Shown piece after piece: positions 43,337-51,841 of a stretch of DNA of 64,000 nucleotides. Every line of letters begins with the position of its first letter. Position 1 is the first letter of the stretch. The stretch spans positions 62,001-126,000 of the forward strand of contig NZ_LQQA01000005.1 in assembly GCF_002101965.1 (NCBI RefSeq), read 5' to 3'. Origin of the DNA: Mycolicibacterium wolinskyi. Lineage in GTDB: Bacteria > Actinomycetota > Actinomycetes > Mycobacteriales > Mycobacteriaceae. The position numbers were made by a program, and so were the translations under genes. Under the pieces are notes generated by a model that saw only the letters and a list, made by a program, of their open reading frames with translations, had not been told where the DNA came from and did no database searches.

Positions 43337-43371
43337 GCGCTTGCGCGAAGAGCAGCGGGCACGGCTCATGA
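43333..43371 (+). other. 12-codon mini-ORF bridging the SDR and HIBADH-like genes
   Basis: ATG 43333 overlaps the SDR stop (ATGA) and encodes MSACAKSSGHGS; its TGA at 43369-43371 overlaps the next ATG (43368). The first 20 bases (43332-43351) are identical to 6824-6843 between yrbE4A and yrbE4B. The two peptides share MSACAK and then diverge. Expression is untested. Confidence 0.45.
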
Positions 43372-44216
43372 GCGACCCGAAATATGGCTACATCGGCCTC
43401 GGCAACATGGGTGCGCCGATGGCCAAACGGCTCGTCGAGTGGCCCGGCGGGCTCACGGTTTTCGATGTTCGCACCGAGGCGATGACGCCGCTGGTGGAAC
43501 TCGGCGCGACGGTGGCCGACGACGTCGGCGACGTCGCGCAGGCCGACATCATCAGCATCACCGTCCTCAACGACGAGCAGGTGCGTGACGTGGTGGGGCA
43601 GCTCTCCGAGCACGTCAAGCCGGGCACCGTCATCGCGATCCATTCGACGATCAGCCCCGAGACCGCGGTCGAGCTCGCAGACCAGTTGCGGCCGAAGGAC
43701 ATCCACATCGTCGACGCGCCGGTGTCGGGCGGCGGGGCGGCCGCGGAGAAAGGTGAGCTCGCCGTCATGGTGGGTGCCGATCGCGAGGTCTACGAACGCA
43801 TCAAGCCCGCGTTCAAGCAGTTCGCGTCGATGGTGATCCATGCCGGCGAGCCGGGCGCGGGCACGCGAATGAAGCTGGCCCGCAACATGTTGACGTTCGT
43901 CGGCTACGCGGCGGCGTGCGAGGCGATGAAGCTTGCCGAAGCCAGTGGGATCAACCTGCAGCAGCTCGGCCGGGTGGTGCGGCACACCGACGCGCTCACC
44001 AGCGGTCCGGGGGCCATCATGGTGCGCGACAACATGGCCGAGCTGACGCCCGACAACTTCCTCTACGACTCCTTCACGCACGCACGCGGGCTGGGGGAGA
44101 AGGACCTGAGTCTGGCACTGGGACTGGGTGACGCTGTCGGTGTGGACCTTCCGCTGGCTCAGGTGGCCCTGCAGCGGCTGGCCGACGGCCTCGGCGTACC
44201 GCACACGAAGGAGTGA
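43368..44216 (+). CDS. 3-hydroxyisobutyrate dehydrogenase-family oxidoreductase (Rv0770-like)
   Basis: A 282-residue beta-hydroxyacid dehydrogenase. It has the Rossmann start YGYIGLGNMGAPMAKRL, the substrate motif VDAPVSGGGAAAEKGEL and the catalytic-lysine helix GAGTRMKLARNMLTF. Unlike the 21456-22346 relative it keeps the standard DAPVSGG. ATG 43368; the open frame upstream is antisense or out-of-frame relative to the SDR gene. It corresponds to Rv0770. Physiological substrate is unknown. Confidence 0.92.
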   Translation: MSDPKYGYIGLGNMGAPMAKRLVEWPGGLTVFDVRTEAMTPLVELGATVADDVGDVAQADIISITVLNDEQVRDVVGQLSEHVKPGTVIAIHSTISPETAVELADQLRPKDIHIVDAPVSGGGAAAEKGELAVMVGADREVYERIKPAFKQFASMVIHAGEPGAGTRMKLARNMLTFVGYAAACEAMKLAEASGINLQQLGRVVRHTDALTSGPGAIMVRDNMAELTPDNFLYDSFTHARGLGEKDLSLALGLGDAVGVDLPLAQVALQRLADGLGVPHTKE

Positions 44217-44222
44217 CAGGTA

Positions 44223-44666
44223 ATGGATGAACTGCGCCGCAAGGGCCTCGAGAAGATGAACGAGGTCTACGGCTGGGAGATGCCCAACATCGAAGGCGAT
44301 CCGTACTTCGATCTCACGGTCGACCACCTCTTTGGCACCATCTGGACCAAGCCCGGGCTGTCCATGCGCGAGAAGCGGCTCATGACGTTGTCCGCGGTGA
44401 CCGCCGTCGGATCGCAGGACCTCGCTGAGATCCAGGTCAATGCCGCGTTGCTCAACGGTGAGTTCACCGAGGAAGAGCTCAAGGACATCGCGATCTTCCT
44501 CACCCAGTACCTCGGCTTCCCCCTCGGCTCTGCGCTCAATGGAACCGTGTCGAAGGTTGCGGCGAAGCGCCGCAAGGCAGCCGAGAAAGGTGAGGCCGAG
44601 GACCGGCTGGCCAACGTCAATGCCGCGGTCAAGATGAATACGGGGACGACGCTCGATGACAAGTAG
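44223..44666 (+). CDS. Carboxymuconolactone decarboxylase-family protein (Rv0771-like)
   Basis: A 147-residue CMD/AhpD-fold protein. The helical core KPGLSMREKRLMTLSAVTAVGS and FTEEELKDIAIFLTQYLGFP fits the family, but the CxxC pair of AhpD peroxidases is absent, so a decarboxylase- or lactonase-like role is more likely than peroxidase activity. It begins 6 nt after the HIBADH-like gene and overlaps the next gene by 11 nt. It corresponds to Rv0771. Confidence 0.88.
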   Translation: MDELRRKGLEKMNEVYGWEMPNIEGDPYFDLTVDHLFGTIWTKPGLSMREKRLMTLSAVTAVGSQDLAEIQVNAALLNGEFTEEELKDIAIFLTQYLGFPLGSALNGTVSKVAAKRRKAAEKGEAEDRLANVNAAVKMNTGTTLDDK

Positions 44667-45882
44667 GTACGCGGCGCTGACGCACGACCAGTTGGTCAAG
44701 CTGGTGCCTGAGCTGCTGCTCATGGGCCAGATGATCGACAGGTCCGGAATGGCTTGGTGCATCAGCAGTTTCGGCCGTGAAGAGATGCTGCAGATCGCGA
44801 TCGAGGAGTGGATGGCGGCCAGCCCCGTCTACACCAAGCGCATGCAGCAGGCGCTCAAGTACGAGGGTGTCGACGTCATCACGATCTTCAAGGGTCTGCA
44901 GCTCGACATCGGTGCGCCGCCGCAGTTCATGGATTTCCGCTACACCGTGCACGATCGCTGGCACGGTGAGTTCCACCTCGACCATTGCGGCGCCCTGCTC
45001 GATGTCGAGCCGATGGGCGAGGACTATGTGCGCGGCATGTGCCACGACATCGAGGACCCCACGTTCGACGCAACCGCGCTGGCCACCAACCGCAAAGCCC
45101 AGATCCGGCCGATCCACCGGCCGCCGCGCGTCCCGGCCGACCGGCACCCGCACTGCGCGTGGACGGTGATCATCGACGAGTCCTACCCCGAGGTTCCCGA
45201 TCTTCCGGCTCTCGACGTGATCCGCCGGACCCGGGCTGCCCGAACCGAACTCGATCCGATCGATCCCTCCGACGAGGGTCAGGCCGACTACTCCGGCCCG
45301 CTGCTATCGGACTTCGACTTCGCGGCGTTCTCACATTCGGCGCTGGTCCGAATCGCCGACGAGGTGTGCCTGCAGATGCATCTGCTCAACCTGTCGTACG
45401 TCATCGCCGTCGGTGCACGTGCCGGTTCGGACACCGCGCTCGCGACCGACATCTGCACCAAACAGCTGATCGGCGTGGCCGGTCTCGGTGCGGAGCGCAT
45501 CCGCAAGGCGCTGGAACTGCCCGGCGGTATCGAGGGCGCGGTCCGGGTGCTTGAACTACACCCGCTGCTGAATCCGGCGGCCTATGTCACCGCCGAATTC
45601 GGGCCCGACACAGTCGCGGTGCGTCGTTCCCCCGCCCATGAGGACGGGGCCTGGGTGTCGCTCGTGACGCCCGCCGAGACACGTCCGCTGCAGGCCATCG
45701 TCGCGGGCGTCGACCCTCGTCTGAACGTCGAGGTTGTCGGCTCGGAGTCCGACTGGACGGCGCGCGTGTTCGAAACCGACACTCCGGCAAAAGAATTCGG
45801 CGAGGTGGCGGTGGCGAAGGTGAGCGGCGGTGCGACGTTCCAGTTCGAGCCCAGGAAGTCGTTGCCGTTGACCGTGGTGTGA
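44656..45882 (+). CDS. Conserved protein of unknown function, 408 residues, His/Cys-rich centre
   Basis: A cytosolic protein I do not recognise. It starts at ATG 44656 inside the CMD gene (11-nt overlap), so it belongs to the aldA operon. The N-terminal third is helical (HDQLVKLVPELLLMGQMIDRSGM). The middle has a dense cluster of His, Cys and acidic residues: DRWHGEFHLDHCGALLDVEP, then MCHDIEDPTFDATA and IRPIHRPPRVP, and later HPHCAWTVIID. These look like metal- or cofactor-binding residues. The C-terminal third is beta-rich and ends ATFQFEPRKSLPLTVV. M. tuberculosis, as remembered, has purD directly after Rv0771, so this gene seems extra here. Confidence 0.7.
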   Translation: MTSRYAALTHDQLVKLVPELLLMGQMIDRSGMAWCISSFGREEMLQIAIEEWMAASPVYTKRMQQALKYEGVDVITIFKGLQLDIGAPPQFMDFRYTVHDRWHGEFHLDHCGALLDVEPMGEDYVRGMCHDIEDPTFDATALATNRKAQIRPIHRPPRVPADRHPHCAWTVIIDESYPEVPDLPALDVIRRTRAARTELDPIDPSDEGQADYSGPLLSDFDFAAFSHSALVRIADEVCLQMHLLNLSYVIAVGARAGSDTALATDICTKQLIGVAGLGAERIRKALELPGGIEGAVRVLELHPLLNPAAYVTAEFGPDTVAVRRSPAHEDGAWVSLVTPAETRPLQAIVAGVDPRLNVEVVGSESDWTARVFETDTPAKEFGEVAVAKVSGGATFQFEPRKSLPLTVV

Positions 45883-45920
45883 TTGTGGTGCCCCGGCGTC
45901 ACATCCGCCACATCCGTACC

Positions 45921-45972
45921 TGTCCGGAAGTGCGGACACGGTTTTCAACTGCGATATCGCGGGTGATATCGC
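45921..45972. terminator. Bidirectional terminator region between convergent genes
   Basis: Two hairpins stand between the plus-strand 408-residue gene and the minus-strand lipoprotein gene. TGTCCG-N6-CGGACA (45921-45938) is followed by GGTTTT on the plus strand, giving an intrinsic-type terminator. GCGATATC-N6-GATATCGC (45951-45972) has perfect 8-bp arms and lies right at the lipoprotein stop. Confidence 0.6.
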
Positions 45973-45973
45973 T

Positions 45974-46429
45974 CTATTCAGGGAGCGTCAGCATCAAATA
46001 GCCGCCGCCCTGCGGATCCAGCATGACATCGGCGGGGAAGGTGACGCGGTGATTCTCCCCGCGCAGATAGTCGCCGCTGATGCCGGCGGCTTTGACGGGT
46101 TCACCGTTGAGTTCGAAAACCAGCAGGCTCGCCTTGGAATCATAGAATCTGCTCTTGATCACCGGCGCCCCCACGGTTTCTTCGATGAACTCGCGTTCGA
46201 CAGACTCGTGGAACAAATGCACCTCATCCCAATCCCAGCTGGTGAAGTCGCTGAGCTTGCCCGCCTTCTGCTGGTCTACAAGATTGGCCAAACCGTCGTT
46301 GAGCCGTTGATCGTTGTAGTCGATGTCCATTGATGGCCTCGTTGCTTGAGATATCAGACCGCAACTGGTCAAGAAAAAGCACAGTAGGACGCCTAGGGTT
46401 GCACGCGCCGTTCTCGCCGCCACGATCAA
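45974..46429 (-). CDS. Lipoprotein, candidate immunity partner of the adjacent EspE-like effector
   Basis: A 151-residue protein with a lipoprotein leader: basic N-terminus, hydrophobic LGVLLCFFLTSC with lipobox LTSC (Cys 23). The mature part is acidic (LSDFTSWDWDEVHLFHESVEREFIEE in parts) with a C-terminal beta-rich domain. TTG 46429 overlaps the stop of the upstream gene by 3 nt (TTGA), so the two are translationally coupled. No family is recognised. An envelope-anchored acidic protein encoded behind a predicted secreted effector fits an immunity or chaperone role; that is inference. GC is lower than in the flanking genes by eye. Confidence 0.75.
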   Translation of the reverse strand: MIVAARTARATLGVLLCFFLTSCGLISQATRPSMDIDYNDQRLNDGLANLVDQQKAGKLSDFTSWDWDEVHLFHESVEREFIEETVGAPVIKSRFYDSKASLLVFELNGEPVKAAGISGDYLRGENHRVTFPADVMLDPQGGGYLMLTLPE

Positions 46430-47643
46430 TATCCTCCCGCTGACGTTCCGTACCCGCCTGGCTGGCCGGGGTCATAGACACCACCTGGCCCAGCACCCGC
46501 CGGGTTCGGTGCCTGCCCGGGCACGGTGGATTTCGACGTGGTGCCTGCCTCGCCTTCCGGGACCGTATTGCTCCAGGCAAGTTTCTCGCCATCGCTGTTG
46601 GGTGCGACCACCACCGTGTCGCCTCTATTGACGGCCTGTTCGACAAGGTCTGCAAGCTCCGCAGGCGTCGCATCAGGATTGGCCATGGCGATGTTCCTGC
46701 CGACTTCGTTGTTGTACAGGTCCATCGCTTCGGCAGTGGCGGGGTTACCCGGCAGCCGTTCATGTGCCTCCGCGAAGTCGCGGGTCCATTGCTCGCCAAA
46801 ACGTTGTGTCATCAATGCATTCCAATATGCGTGCCGGAATGCATCGGTGTGGTTATCGGCAGTGTCGTTAGCACCGTTCTGCGGCGGGAACCTTACCTTC
46901 GATTCCACCTCGGCAGCTTCTTTGGTCTGATTGAGGTCTTGTAGTTCCCACGGCGCGAGACTGTCCAAGATCCGCGCTTCAGTCGCGGTCACATGTTTCG
47001 GGCTGGTCAAGTGATTCCATGGCCATCCAGGCTCCCAATCAAGTGCACCGTCGGGGTCTTCGTCGACCTGGTACTTCCGCTTGATCTCCTCAAGCGGATC
47101 TACTGGCGGAGGATTGCCCAGCGGATGGTCCAGTGCTTGAGCGCCCTCTTCTTTCCCCGCGATCTCGTCGTACTGCTTGCGAATGTCCTCGATGCGGCGG
47201 GCGATGGCGTCCATGTCATCAGTGGACTGTTGGATGACGTCATTGATCTGGCCGATACCTTTGGCGGCCAGGATCAGACGCATTCGGTCGCCGGACTGGT
47301 CGCGGGGGATTGAGGTGTCCATGTCGCTCACCCAGTTCGACAGGCTGTCGAGGCTGTGTCGGCCGGCAGCCACCACGGCCGCAGAGTTTGTGACTTCGGC
47401 ACCCATGCGTTTGTCGAGGTCGGCGAGTCTCCCGTACGTCGCGGCGTGTTTCTCGTTCTTGGCGGCGTAGGCGTCGGCCGCCGAACCCTGCCAGCGGTCG
47501 TCGGGGGCCGCGGCCTTTACCGCGGCTTCCATTTCCCGCAGGCGGGCGCTGCCGTCGAACTCCTCGCCGGTCGCCGGAACGCCCTCACCGAACGTCGCGC
47601 GCGCTCGCGACAGCGTCGTGTAGAACCCGTCGAGCGCGCCCAC
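46426..47643 (-). CDS. EspE/EspA-like type VII secretion substrate with C-terminal DUF6973-like domain
   Basis: A 405-residue protein. Residues 1-160 match the N-terminal domain of EspA/EspE-type ESX substrates: MGALDGFYTTLSRARATFG, the WxG turn at W51-G53 (RWQGSAADAYAAKNEKH), then long helices with NSAAVVAAGRHSLD. A linker (165-205) precedes a second domain (about 208-360) with EARILDSLAPWELQDLNQTKEA and the conserved-looking DNHTDAFRHAYWNAL, AEAHE and AMDLYNNEVGRNIA, which I compare with DUF6973. H265, R270, H271, H294, D308 and E313 are candidate active-site residues. The tail is Gly/Pro-rich. Start GTG 47643. Location and layout suggest an exported toxin or enzyme; activity is not demonstrated. 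Confidence 0.8.
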   Translation of the reverse strand: MGALDGFYTTLSRARATFGEGVPATGEEFDGSARLREMEAAVKAAAPDDRWQGSAADAYAAKNEKHAATYGRLADLDKRMGAEVTNSAAVVAAGRHSLDSLSNWVSDMDTSIPRDQSGDRMRLILAAKGIGQINDVIQQSTDDMDAIARRIEDIRKQYDEIAGKEEGAQALDHPLGNPPPVDPLEEIKRKYQVDEDPDGALDWEPGWPWNHLTSPKHVTATEARILDSLAPWELQDLNQTKEAAEVESKVRFPPQNGANDTADNHTDAFRHAYWNALMTQRFGEQWTRDFAEAHERLPGNPATAEAMDLYNNEVGRNIAMANPDATPAELADLVEQAVNRGDTVVVAPNSDGEKLAWSNTVPEGEAGTTSKSTVPGQAPNPAGAGPGGVYDPGQPGGYGTSAGGY

Positions 47644-47721
47644 TGCCCCTCCCGCCAGTCAACCGCTCATGAGTCTAAATCCGGTGGAAGGGGCCACCGC
47701 GCACGAATTCAGGGCACGAAT

Positions 47722-48336
47722 TCAGCGGCTGCTCGCGGGATCCGTGGCCACGACCGCCGCCCCCACCCAGCGCCGCAGATAACTGCGTAGCGCCTCGGCC
47801 GTACGCGGTGGCCGGCCGGGGTCGATGACGAATGACTGGATGATCCGCAGCAGGTGTTCGGCGAGTTCGTCGAGGTCGGCGTCGCGGTAGCCGAGGCCGG
47901 ACCAGTCCACGTCGAATTTGCGCAGCATCGCCCGCGCGAAGTCCACGGCGACGTCCGACGTCACGGATTCGGTGTGCGCGTTGGGGCGGCCCGGAGCGAT
48001 GAGCAGACCGATGTGTTTGTCCTTGGGCAGCCATTCGAGCGCGGTGGCGATCGCCTCGGCCACCGCGTCAACGGGATCGGTGATGCCCTGCAGATGTGTG
48101 GCAAGGCGGTCGAGGAAATCGCTGGCCGCGTGTACGGCGGCAGCCACCAAAAGCGCTTCTGTGCTGGGGAAATAGCGGTAAACCGTTTGGCGCGTGACAC
48201 CCAGCGTGCGCGCGATGTCGGCGATCGAGAACTCGGCGCCCCGCTCATCGATCGCCTTGCTCGCGGCGGTCAGGATGCGCGCGACGGCCTCGTCGTCGGT
48301 GGCCGGTGCTGAGCCGGCCCAGCCGTGAGTGCGCAT
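47722..48336 (-). CDS. TetR-family regulator behind the CYP125-like gene
   Basis: A 204-residue TetR protein: HTH segment FSIADIARTLGVTRQTVYRYFPSTEALL at about residues 40-65, ligand domain with RLATHLQGITDPVDAVAEAI. It follows the P450 gene by 18 nt in the same direction, so the two are probably one transcript and a palindrome before the P450 gene (49596-49607) is a candidate operator. A 13-bp tandem duplication (47701-47725) spans its stop codon. The inducer is unknown. Confidence 0.88.
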   Translation of the reverse strand: MRTHGWAGSAPATDDEAVARILTAASKAIDERGAEFSIADIARTLGVTRQTVYRYFPSTEALLVAAAVHAASDFLDRLATHLQGITDPVDAVAEAIATALEWLPKDKHIGLLIAPGRPNAHTESVTSDVAVDFARAMLRKFDVDWSGLGYRDADLDELAEHLLRIIQSFVIDPGRPPRTAEALRSYLRRWVGAAVVATDPASSR

Positions 48337-48354
48337 CCCGGCATCGTAGTCCAG

Positions 48355-49584
48355 CTACCGGTAAGAAACCTGCAGGTCCTTGACGCCGTTGATCCAGCCC
48401 GACCGAAGGCGTTGCGGCTCGCCGAGTTTGGCGATGTCGGGGATCTGATCGGCGATCTCGTTGAACATGAGCTTGATTTCCATCCGGGCCAGGTTGGCGC
48501 CGATGCAGTAGTGCGCGCCGTTGCCGCCGAATCCCAGATGCGGATTGGGGTCGCGCAAGATGTTGAACTGGAACGGGTTCTCGAACACGTCTTCGTCGTA
48601 GTTCGCCGAACTGTAGAACAAACCGACCCGCTGCCCGGCACGCACCGTGGCGCCGCCGATCTCGGTGTCGACCATCGCCGTGCGCTGGAAACAGTGCACC
48701 GGGGTGGCCCAGCGGACGATCTCCTCGACCGTGGTGGCCGGCCGCTCGCGTTTGAAAAGCTCCCACTGATCGGGGTTTTCGAAGAACGCGTTCATGCCGT
48801 GCGTCATCGCGTTGCGGGTGGTCTCGTTGCCCGCCACCGCCAGCAGGATCACGAAGAACGCGAACTCGACATCCTGGAGTGACTCGCCATCGATATCGGC
48901 TTGCACGAGCCGCGTCACGATGTCATCGGCCGGGCAGCGGCGGCGCTCCTCGGCCATGTTGTACGCGTAGCCCATGAGCTCGGCATTGGCCATCGTCGGA
49001 TCGCTGTCGAAATCCGGATCGTCGGTGTTCATGATGGCGTTGGTCCAGTGGAAGAGCTTCTCGCGGTCTGCCTCCGGGACGCCGATCAGGTCGGCGATCG
49101 CGAGCAGCGGCAGGTTCATCGCGATGTCGTCGACGAAGTTGCCGCTGTCCTTCTCCTTGGCCGCGGCCACGATGTCGCGTGCGGCCACGGCCAGCTTCTC
49201 CTCCAACGCGGCCACCGAGCGTGGCGTGAACAGTCGCGACACGAGCTTGCGCAGTCGCGTGTGTTCGGGCGCGTCGTGGTTGATCAGCAGTGCCTTGGTG
49301 AGGTCGAGCTGTTCGGCGGTCACGCCTTCGGGCAGTCGCATGACAGCGCCTTTTGCGTTGGTCGACCACACGTCACCGCTGTTGCGGGAGATGGTCTTGA
49401 TGTCCTCGTGACGGCTGATCACCCAGTAGCCGCCGTCGTCGAAGATCGATTCGCCCTGCTCGTTCCACCACACCGGGGCGGTCTTACGCAGCTGTGCGAA
49501 CTCGGCGACCGGGATGCCCTGCAGGAGGACGTCGGGGTCGGTGAAGTCGTACCCCGGGCCGAAGGGGCATGTGCTCTGCGTCAT
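48355..49584 (-). CDS. Cytochrome P450, CYP125-like
   Basis: A 409-residue P450. The N-terminus CPFGPGYDFTDPDVLLQGIPVAEFAQLRKTAPVWWN strongly recalls CYP125 steroid C26-monooxygenases, and the I-helix AVAGNETTRNAMTHG, EEIVRWATPV and the haem loop FGGNGAHYCIGANLAR fit this group too. CYP125 oxidises the terminal side-chain carbon of cholesterol/cholestenone. It is not adjacent to the known sterol cluster, so it may be an extra paralogue with a different substrate, which is unproven. ATG 49584 (MTQSTCPFG) is preferred to GTG 49599. It heads the P450-TetR unit. Confidence 0.85.
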   Translation of the reverse strand: MTQSTCPFGPGYDFTDPDVLLQGIPVAEFAQLRKTAPVWWNEQGESIFDDGGYWVISRHEDIKTISRNSGDVWSTNAKGAVMRLPEGVTAEQLDLTKALLINHDAPEHTRLRKLVSRLFTPRSVAALEEKLAVAARDIVAAAKEKDSGNFVDDIAMNLPLLAIADLIGVPEADREKLFHWTNAIMNTDDPDFDSDPTMANAELMGYAYNMAEERRRCPADDIVTRLVQADIDGESLQDVEFAFFVILLAVAGNETTRNAMTHGMNAFFENPDQWELFKRERPATTVEEIVRWATPVHCFQRTAMVDTEIGGATVRAGQRVGLFYSSANYDEDVFENPFQFNILRDPNPHLGFGGNGAHYCIGANLARMEIKLMFNEIADQIPDIAKLGEPQRLRSGWINGVKDLQVSYR

Positions 49585-49595
49585 AGTTTGACCAT

Positions 49596-49607
49596 ACACC
49601 TCGGTGT
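49596..49607. promoter_or_regulatory. Palindrome ACACCTCGGTGT before the CYP125-like gene
   Basis: Perfect 5-bp arms ACACC/GGTGT flanked by TTGAC and GTCAA, 12 bp before the P450 ATG and 40 bp before purD. The likely binder is the TetR encoded behind the P450. Confidence 0.45.
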
Positions 49608-49646
49608 CAAGTGTATGCCCGCGGCTTGGGACTACGCTTTAGCTCC

Positions 49647-50915
49647 GTGCGCGTCCTCGTAATCGGATCCGGTGCCCGTGAACACGCCCTGCTCCTGGCT
49701 CTGCGCCGGGACCCGGAGGTCGAGGAGTTGGCCGTCGCCCCCGGCAACGCGGGCACCGAGGTCATCGCCGACCAATACGACGTCGACATCACCTCGGGTG
49801 AGGCCGTCGTGAAACTGGCGCAGCGCATCGGTAGCGACCTGGTGGTCGTCGGCCCCGAGGTGCCGCTGGTGCTCGGGGTCGCCGACGCCGTGCGTGCCGC
49901 CGGAATCGCCTGCTTCGGCCCGACCAAGGACGCCGCGCGCATCGAAGGCTCGAAGGCATTCGCCAAGGACGTCATGGCCGCGGCCGGAGTGCGGACCGCG
50001 GGCAGCGAGATCGTCGACAACCCGGCCCACCTCGACGCCGCGCTGGACCGGTTCGGGCCGCCTGCCGGGCAGGCCGCCTGGGTGGTCAAAGACGACGGCC
50101 TGGCGGCGGGCAAGGGCGTGGTGGTCACCGCCGACCGCGACGCCGCGCGGGCGCACGCCGCGAGCCTGCTCGACTCGGGCCACCCCGTGCTGCTGGAATC
50201 GTTCCTGGACGGCCCCGAGGTGTCGCTGTTCTGTGTCGTCGACGGTGAGACCGTGGTGCCACTGCTGGCGGCTCAGGACTTCAAGCGCGTGGGCGACGGC
50301 GACACCGGGCCCAACACGGGCGGTATGGGCGCATATGCGCCGCTGCCCTGGCTGCCGGAATCGGTGACCACCCAGATCGTCGACGAGATCGTCAAACCCG
50401 TTGCGGCCGAACTTGTTGCGCGAGGCAGTTCGTTCTCCGGACTGCTCTACGCCGGTCTGGCGATCACGAGCAATGGGCCCGCTGTCGTTGAATTCAACTG
50501 TCGCTTCGGCGATCCCGAGACGCAGTCGGTGCTGGCGCTGCTGGAATCGCCGCTCGGGCAACTCCTGCGTGCGGCCGCGAGCGGTGAGCTGGCATCGTTC
50601 GGTGAACTGCAATGGCACGACGGGTACGCGGTGACGGTGGTGCTCGCCGCGGAGAACTACCCCGGCCGTCCCCGCGTCGGTGACGTCATCCACGGATCGG
50701 AGGCCGACGGGGTACTGCACGCCGGCACCGCCCGTCGTGACGACGGGGCCGTGGTGTCCTCCGGCGGCCGGGTGCTGTCGGTGGTCGGCACCGGTGCCGA
50801 CCTACCGGCCGCGCGCGATGCCGCCTACACGCTCATCAAGTCGATCCGGTTGCCCGGCAGTCACTTCCGTACCGATATCGGTCTGGCTGCGGCCGAGGGG
50901 CGAATCAGCGTCTAA
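49647..50915 (+). CDS. purD: Phosphoribosylamine-glycine ligase PurD
   Basis: A 422-residue GAR synthetase, the same length as in M. tuberculosis, catalysing ATP-dependent joining of glycine to 5-phosphoribosylamine in purine synthesis. Motifs: [41 protein letters not shown], the ATP-grasp elements [13 protein letters not shown] and [12 protein letters not shown], and [17 protein letters not shown] 49647 begins directly at the first beta strand (RVLVIGSG). The stop overlaps the convergent esterase stop by 4 nt. Confidence 0.97.
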   Translation: MRVLVIGSGAREHALLLALRRDPEVEELAVAPGNAGTEVIADQYDVDITSGEAVVKLAQRIGSDLVVVGPEVPLVLGVADAVRAAGIACFGPTKDAARIEGSKAFAKDVMAAAGVRTAGSEIVDNPAHLDAALDRFGPPAGQAAWVVKDDGLAAGKGVVVTADRDAARAHAASLLDSGHPVLLESFLDGPEVSLFCVVDGETVVPLLAAQDFKRVGDGDTGPNTGGMGAYAPLPWLPESVTTQIVDEIVKPVAAELVARGSSFSGLLYAGLAITSNGPAVVEFNCRFGDPETQSVLALLESPLGQLLRAAASGELASFGELQWHDGYAVTVVLAAENYPGRPRVGDVIHGSEADGVLHAGTARRDDGAVVSSGGRVLSVVGTGADLPAARDAAYTLIKSIRLPGSHFRTDIGLAAAEGRISV

Positions 50916-51721
50916 CCGACGAGCAGCGGCGCCATCCAGGTCAGCTCGGCGGGCAACTGGGAACTCCAGAACGCGCCGTCGTGCCCACCCGGCGAGAAGC
51001 CGCCTGCCGGCGGATTGGGCAGCTGTGCGACGAACTGCTTGGTCGCCGAATAGAACGGATCGCTGTTGCCGCAGTCGATCCGGATCGGGATGGACCCGAG
51101 CGCAGGCGCACCCCACACACTGTTGGCCGCGTAATCCTCGGCGCTGTCGAAGGCGCCTGGCGCGGCCGCGCCGGACGACGTCCACAGCGCCGGGCTGACG
51201 GCGCAGATCGCGGCGGTGCGTGAAGGGCCGAGCCGCGATCCGAGCAGCAGCGCGCCGTAGCCACCCATCGACCAGCCGAGGAACGCCACGCGCGAAGTGT
51301 CCAGCCCCTGCTCACCGAGCATCGGGATCAGCTCGTTCAACACCATCGCGCCAGAGTCTTCGCCGGATGCCCGCTTGTGCCAATAACTTCCGCCGCCGTC
51401 GACCGCGACGACGGCAAACGGCGGCAGGCCGGCGGCGACCGCTTCGGCCAACCCCTGTTCCACGCCGCCGGCCATCACGCCTGCGGCGTCCTGCCCCTTG
51501 CCGTGCAGCGCGATGACGGGACGTAGGGCACCGGTCTGGCCCGGCGGGCGTGCGATGGCCCAATTCGTGTCGACCCCGCCACGTGCAGCCGACACGAACG
51601 AGCCCGTGACATACGTCGGCGCGGCCGCGGCGGGAACCGAACCGAGGGCCAAGGCGCCTGCGGCACCGGCGGCCGCACCGACGCCGAGGCGCAGCACGGC
51701 ACGACGGGTCAAGGTAGGCAT
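50912..51721 (-). CDS. Exported alpha/beta-hydrolase esterase (Rv0774c-like)
   Basis: A 269-residue esterase with a twin-arginine leader ([25 protein letters not shown], signal end near AAAAP). Triad: Ser in [11 protein letters not shown], Asp in [11 protein letters not shown], His in PGGHDGAFW. It belongs to the group of PHB-depolymerase/esterase-D-like exported hydrolases; Rv0774c of M. tuberculosis is the neighbour equivalent. Two starts are close (51730, 51721); 51721 keeps a normal leader. The 120 bp to the divergent TetR gene holds an 8-bp inverted repeat, TGCCATCG/CGATGGCA (51733-51765). Confidence 0.85.
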   Translation of the reverse strand: MPTLTRRAVLRLGVGAAAGAAGALALGSVPAAAAPTYVTGSFVSAARGGVDTNWAIARPPGQTGALRPVIALHGKGQDAAGVMAGGVEQGLAEAVAAGLPPFAVVAVDGGGSYWHKRASGEDSGAMVLNELIPMLGEQGLDTSRVAFLGWSMGGYGALLLGSRLGPSRTAAICAVSPALWTSSGAAAPGAFDSAEDYAANSVWGAPALGSIPIRIDCGNSDPFYSATKQFVAQLPNPPAGGFSPGGHDGAFWSSQLPAELTWMAPLLVG

Positions 51722-51841
51722 GCGGGCCATCTTGCCATCGTCGAGAACCGCAGCGCCCGATGGCACAATCCGCGGTGCAAAACCTGAGTAAAGCCTGATG
51801 ATTGGCCGAAAACCTCATGTGACGCGGGTCATCCTGGCAGC

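Noticed and set aside
47701..47725. Tandem copies of GCACGAATTCAG with 13-bp spacing as a regulatory repeat
   Set aside because: They straddle the TetR stop codon and nothing else uses the motif; a small duplication is more likely than an operator.
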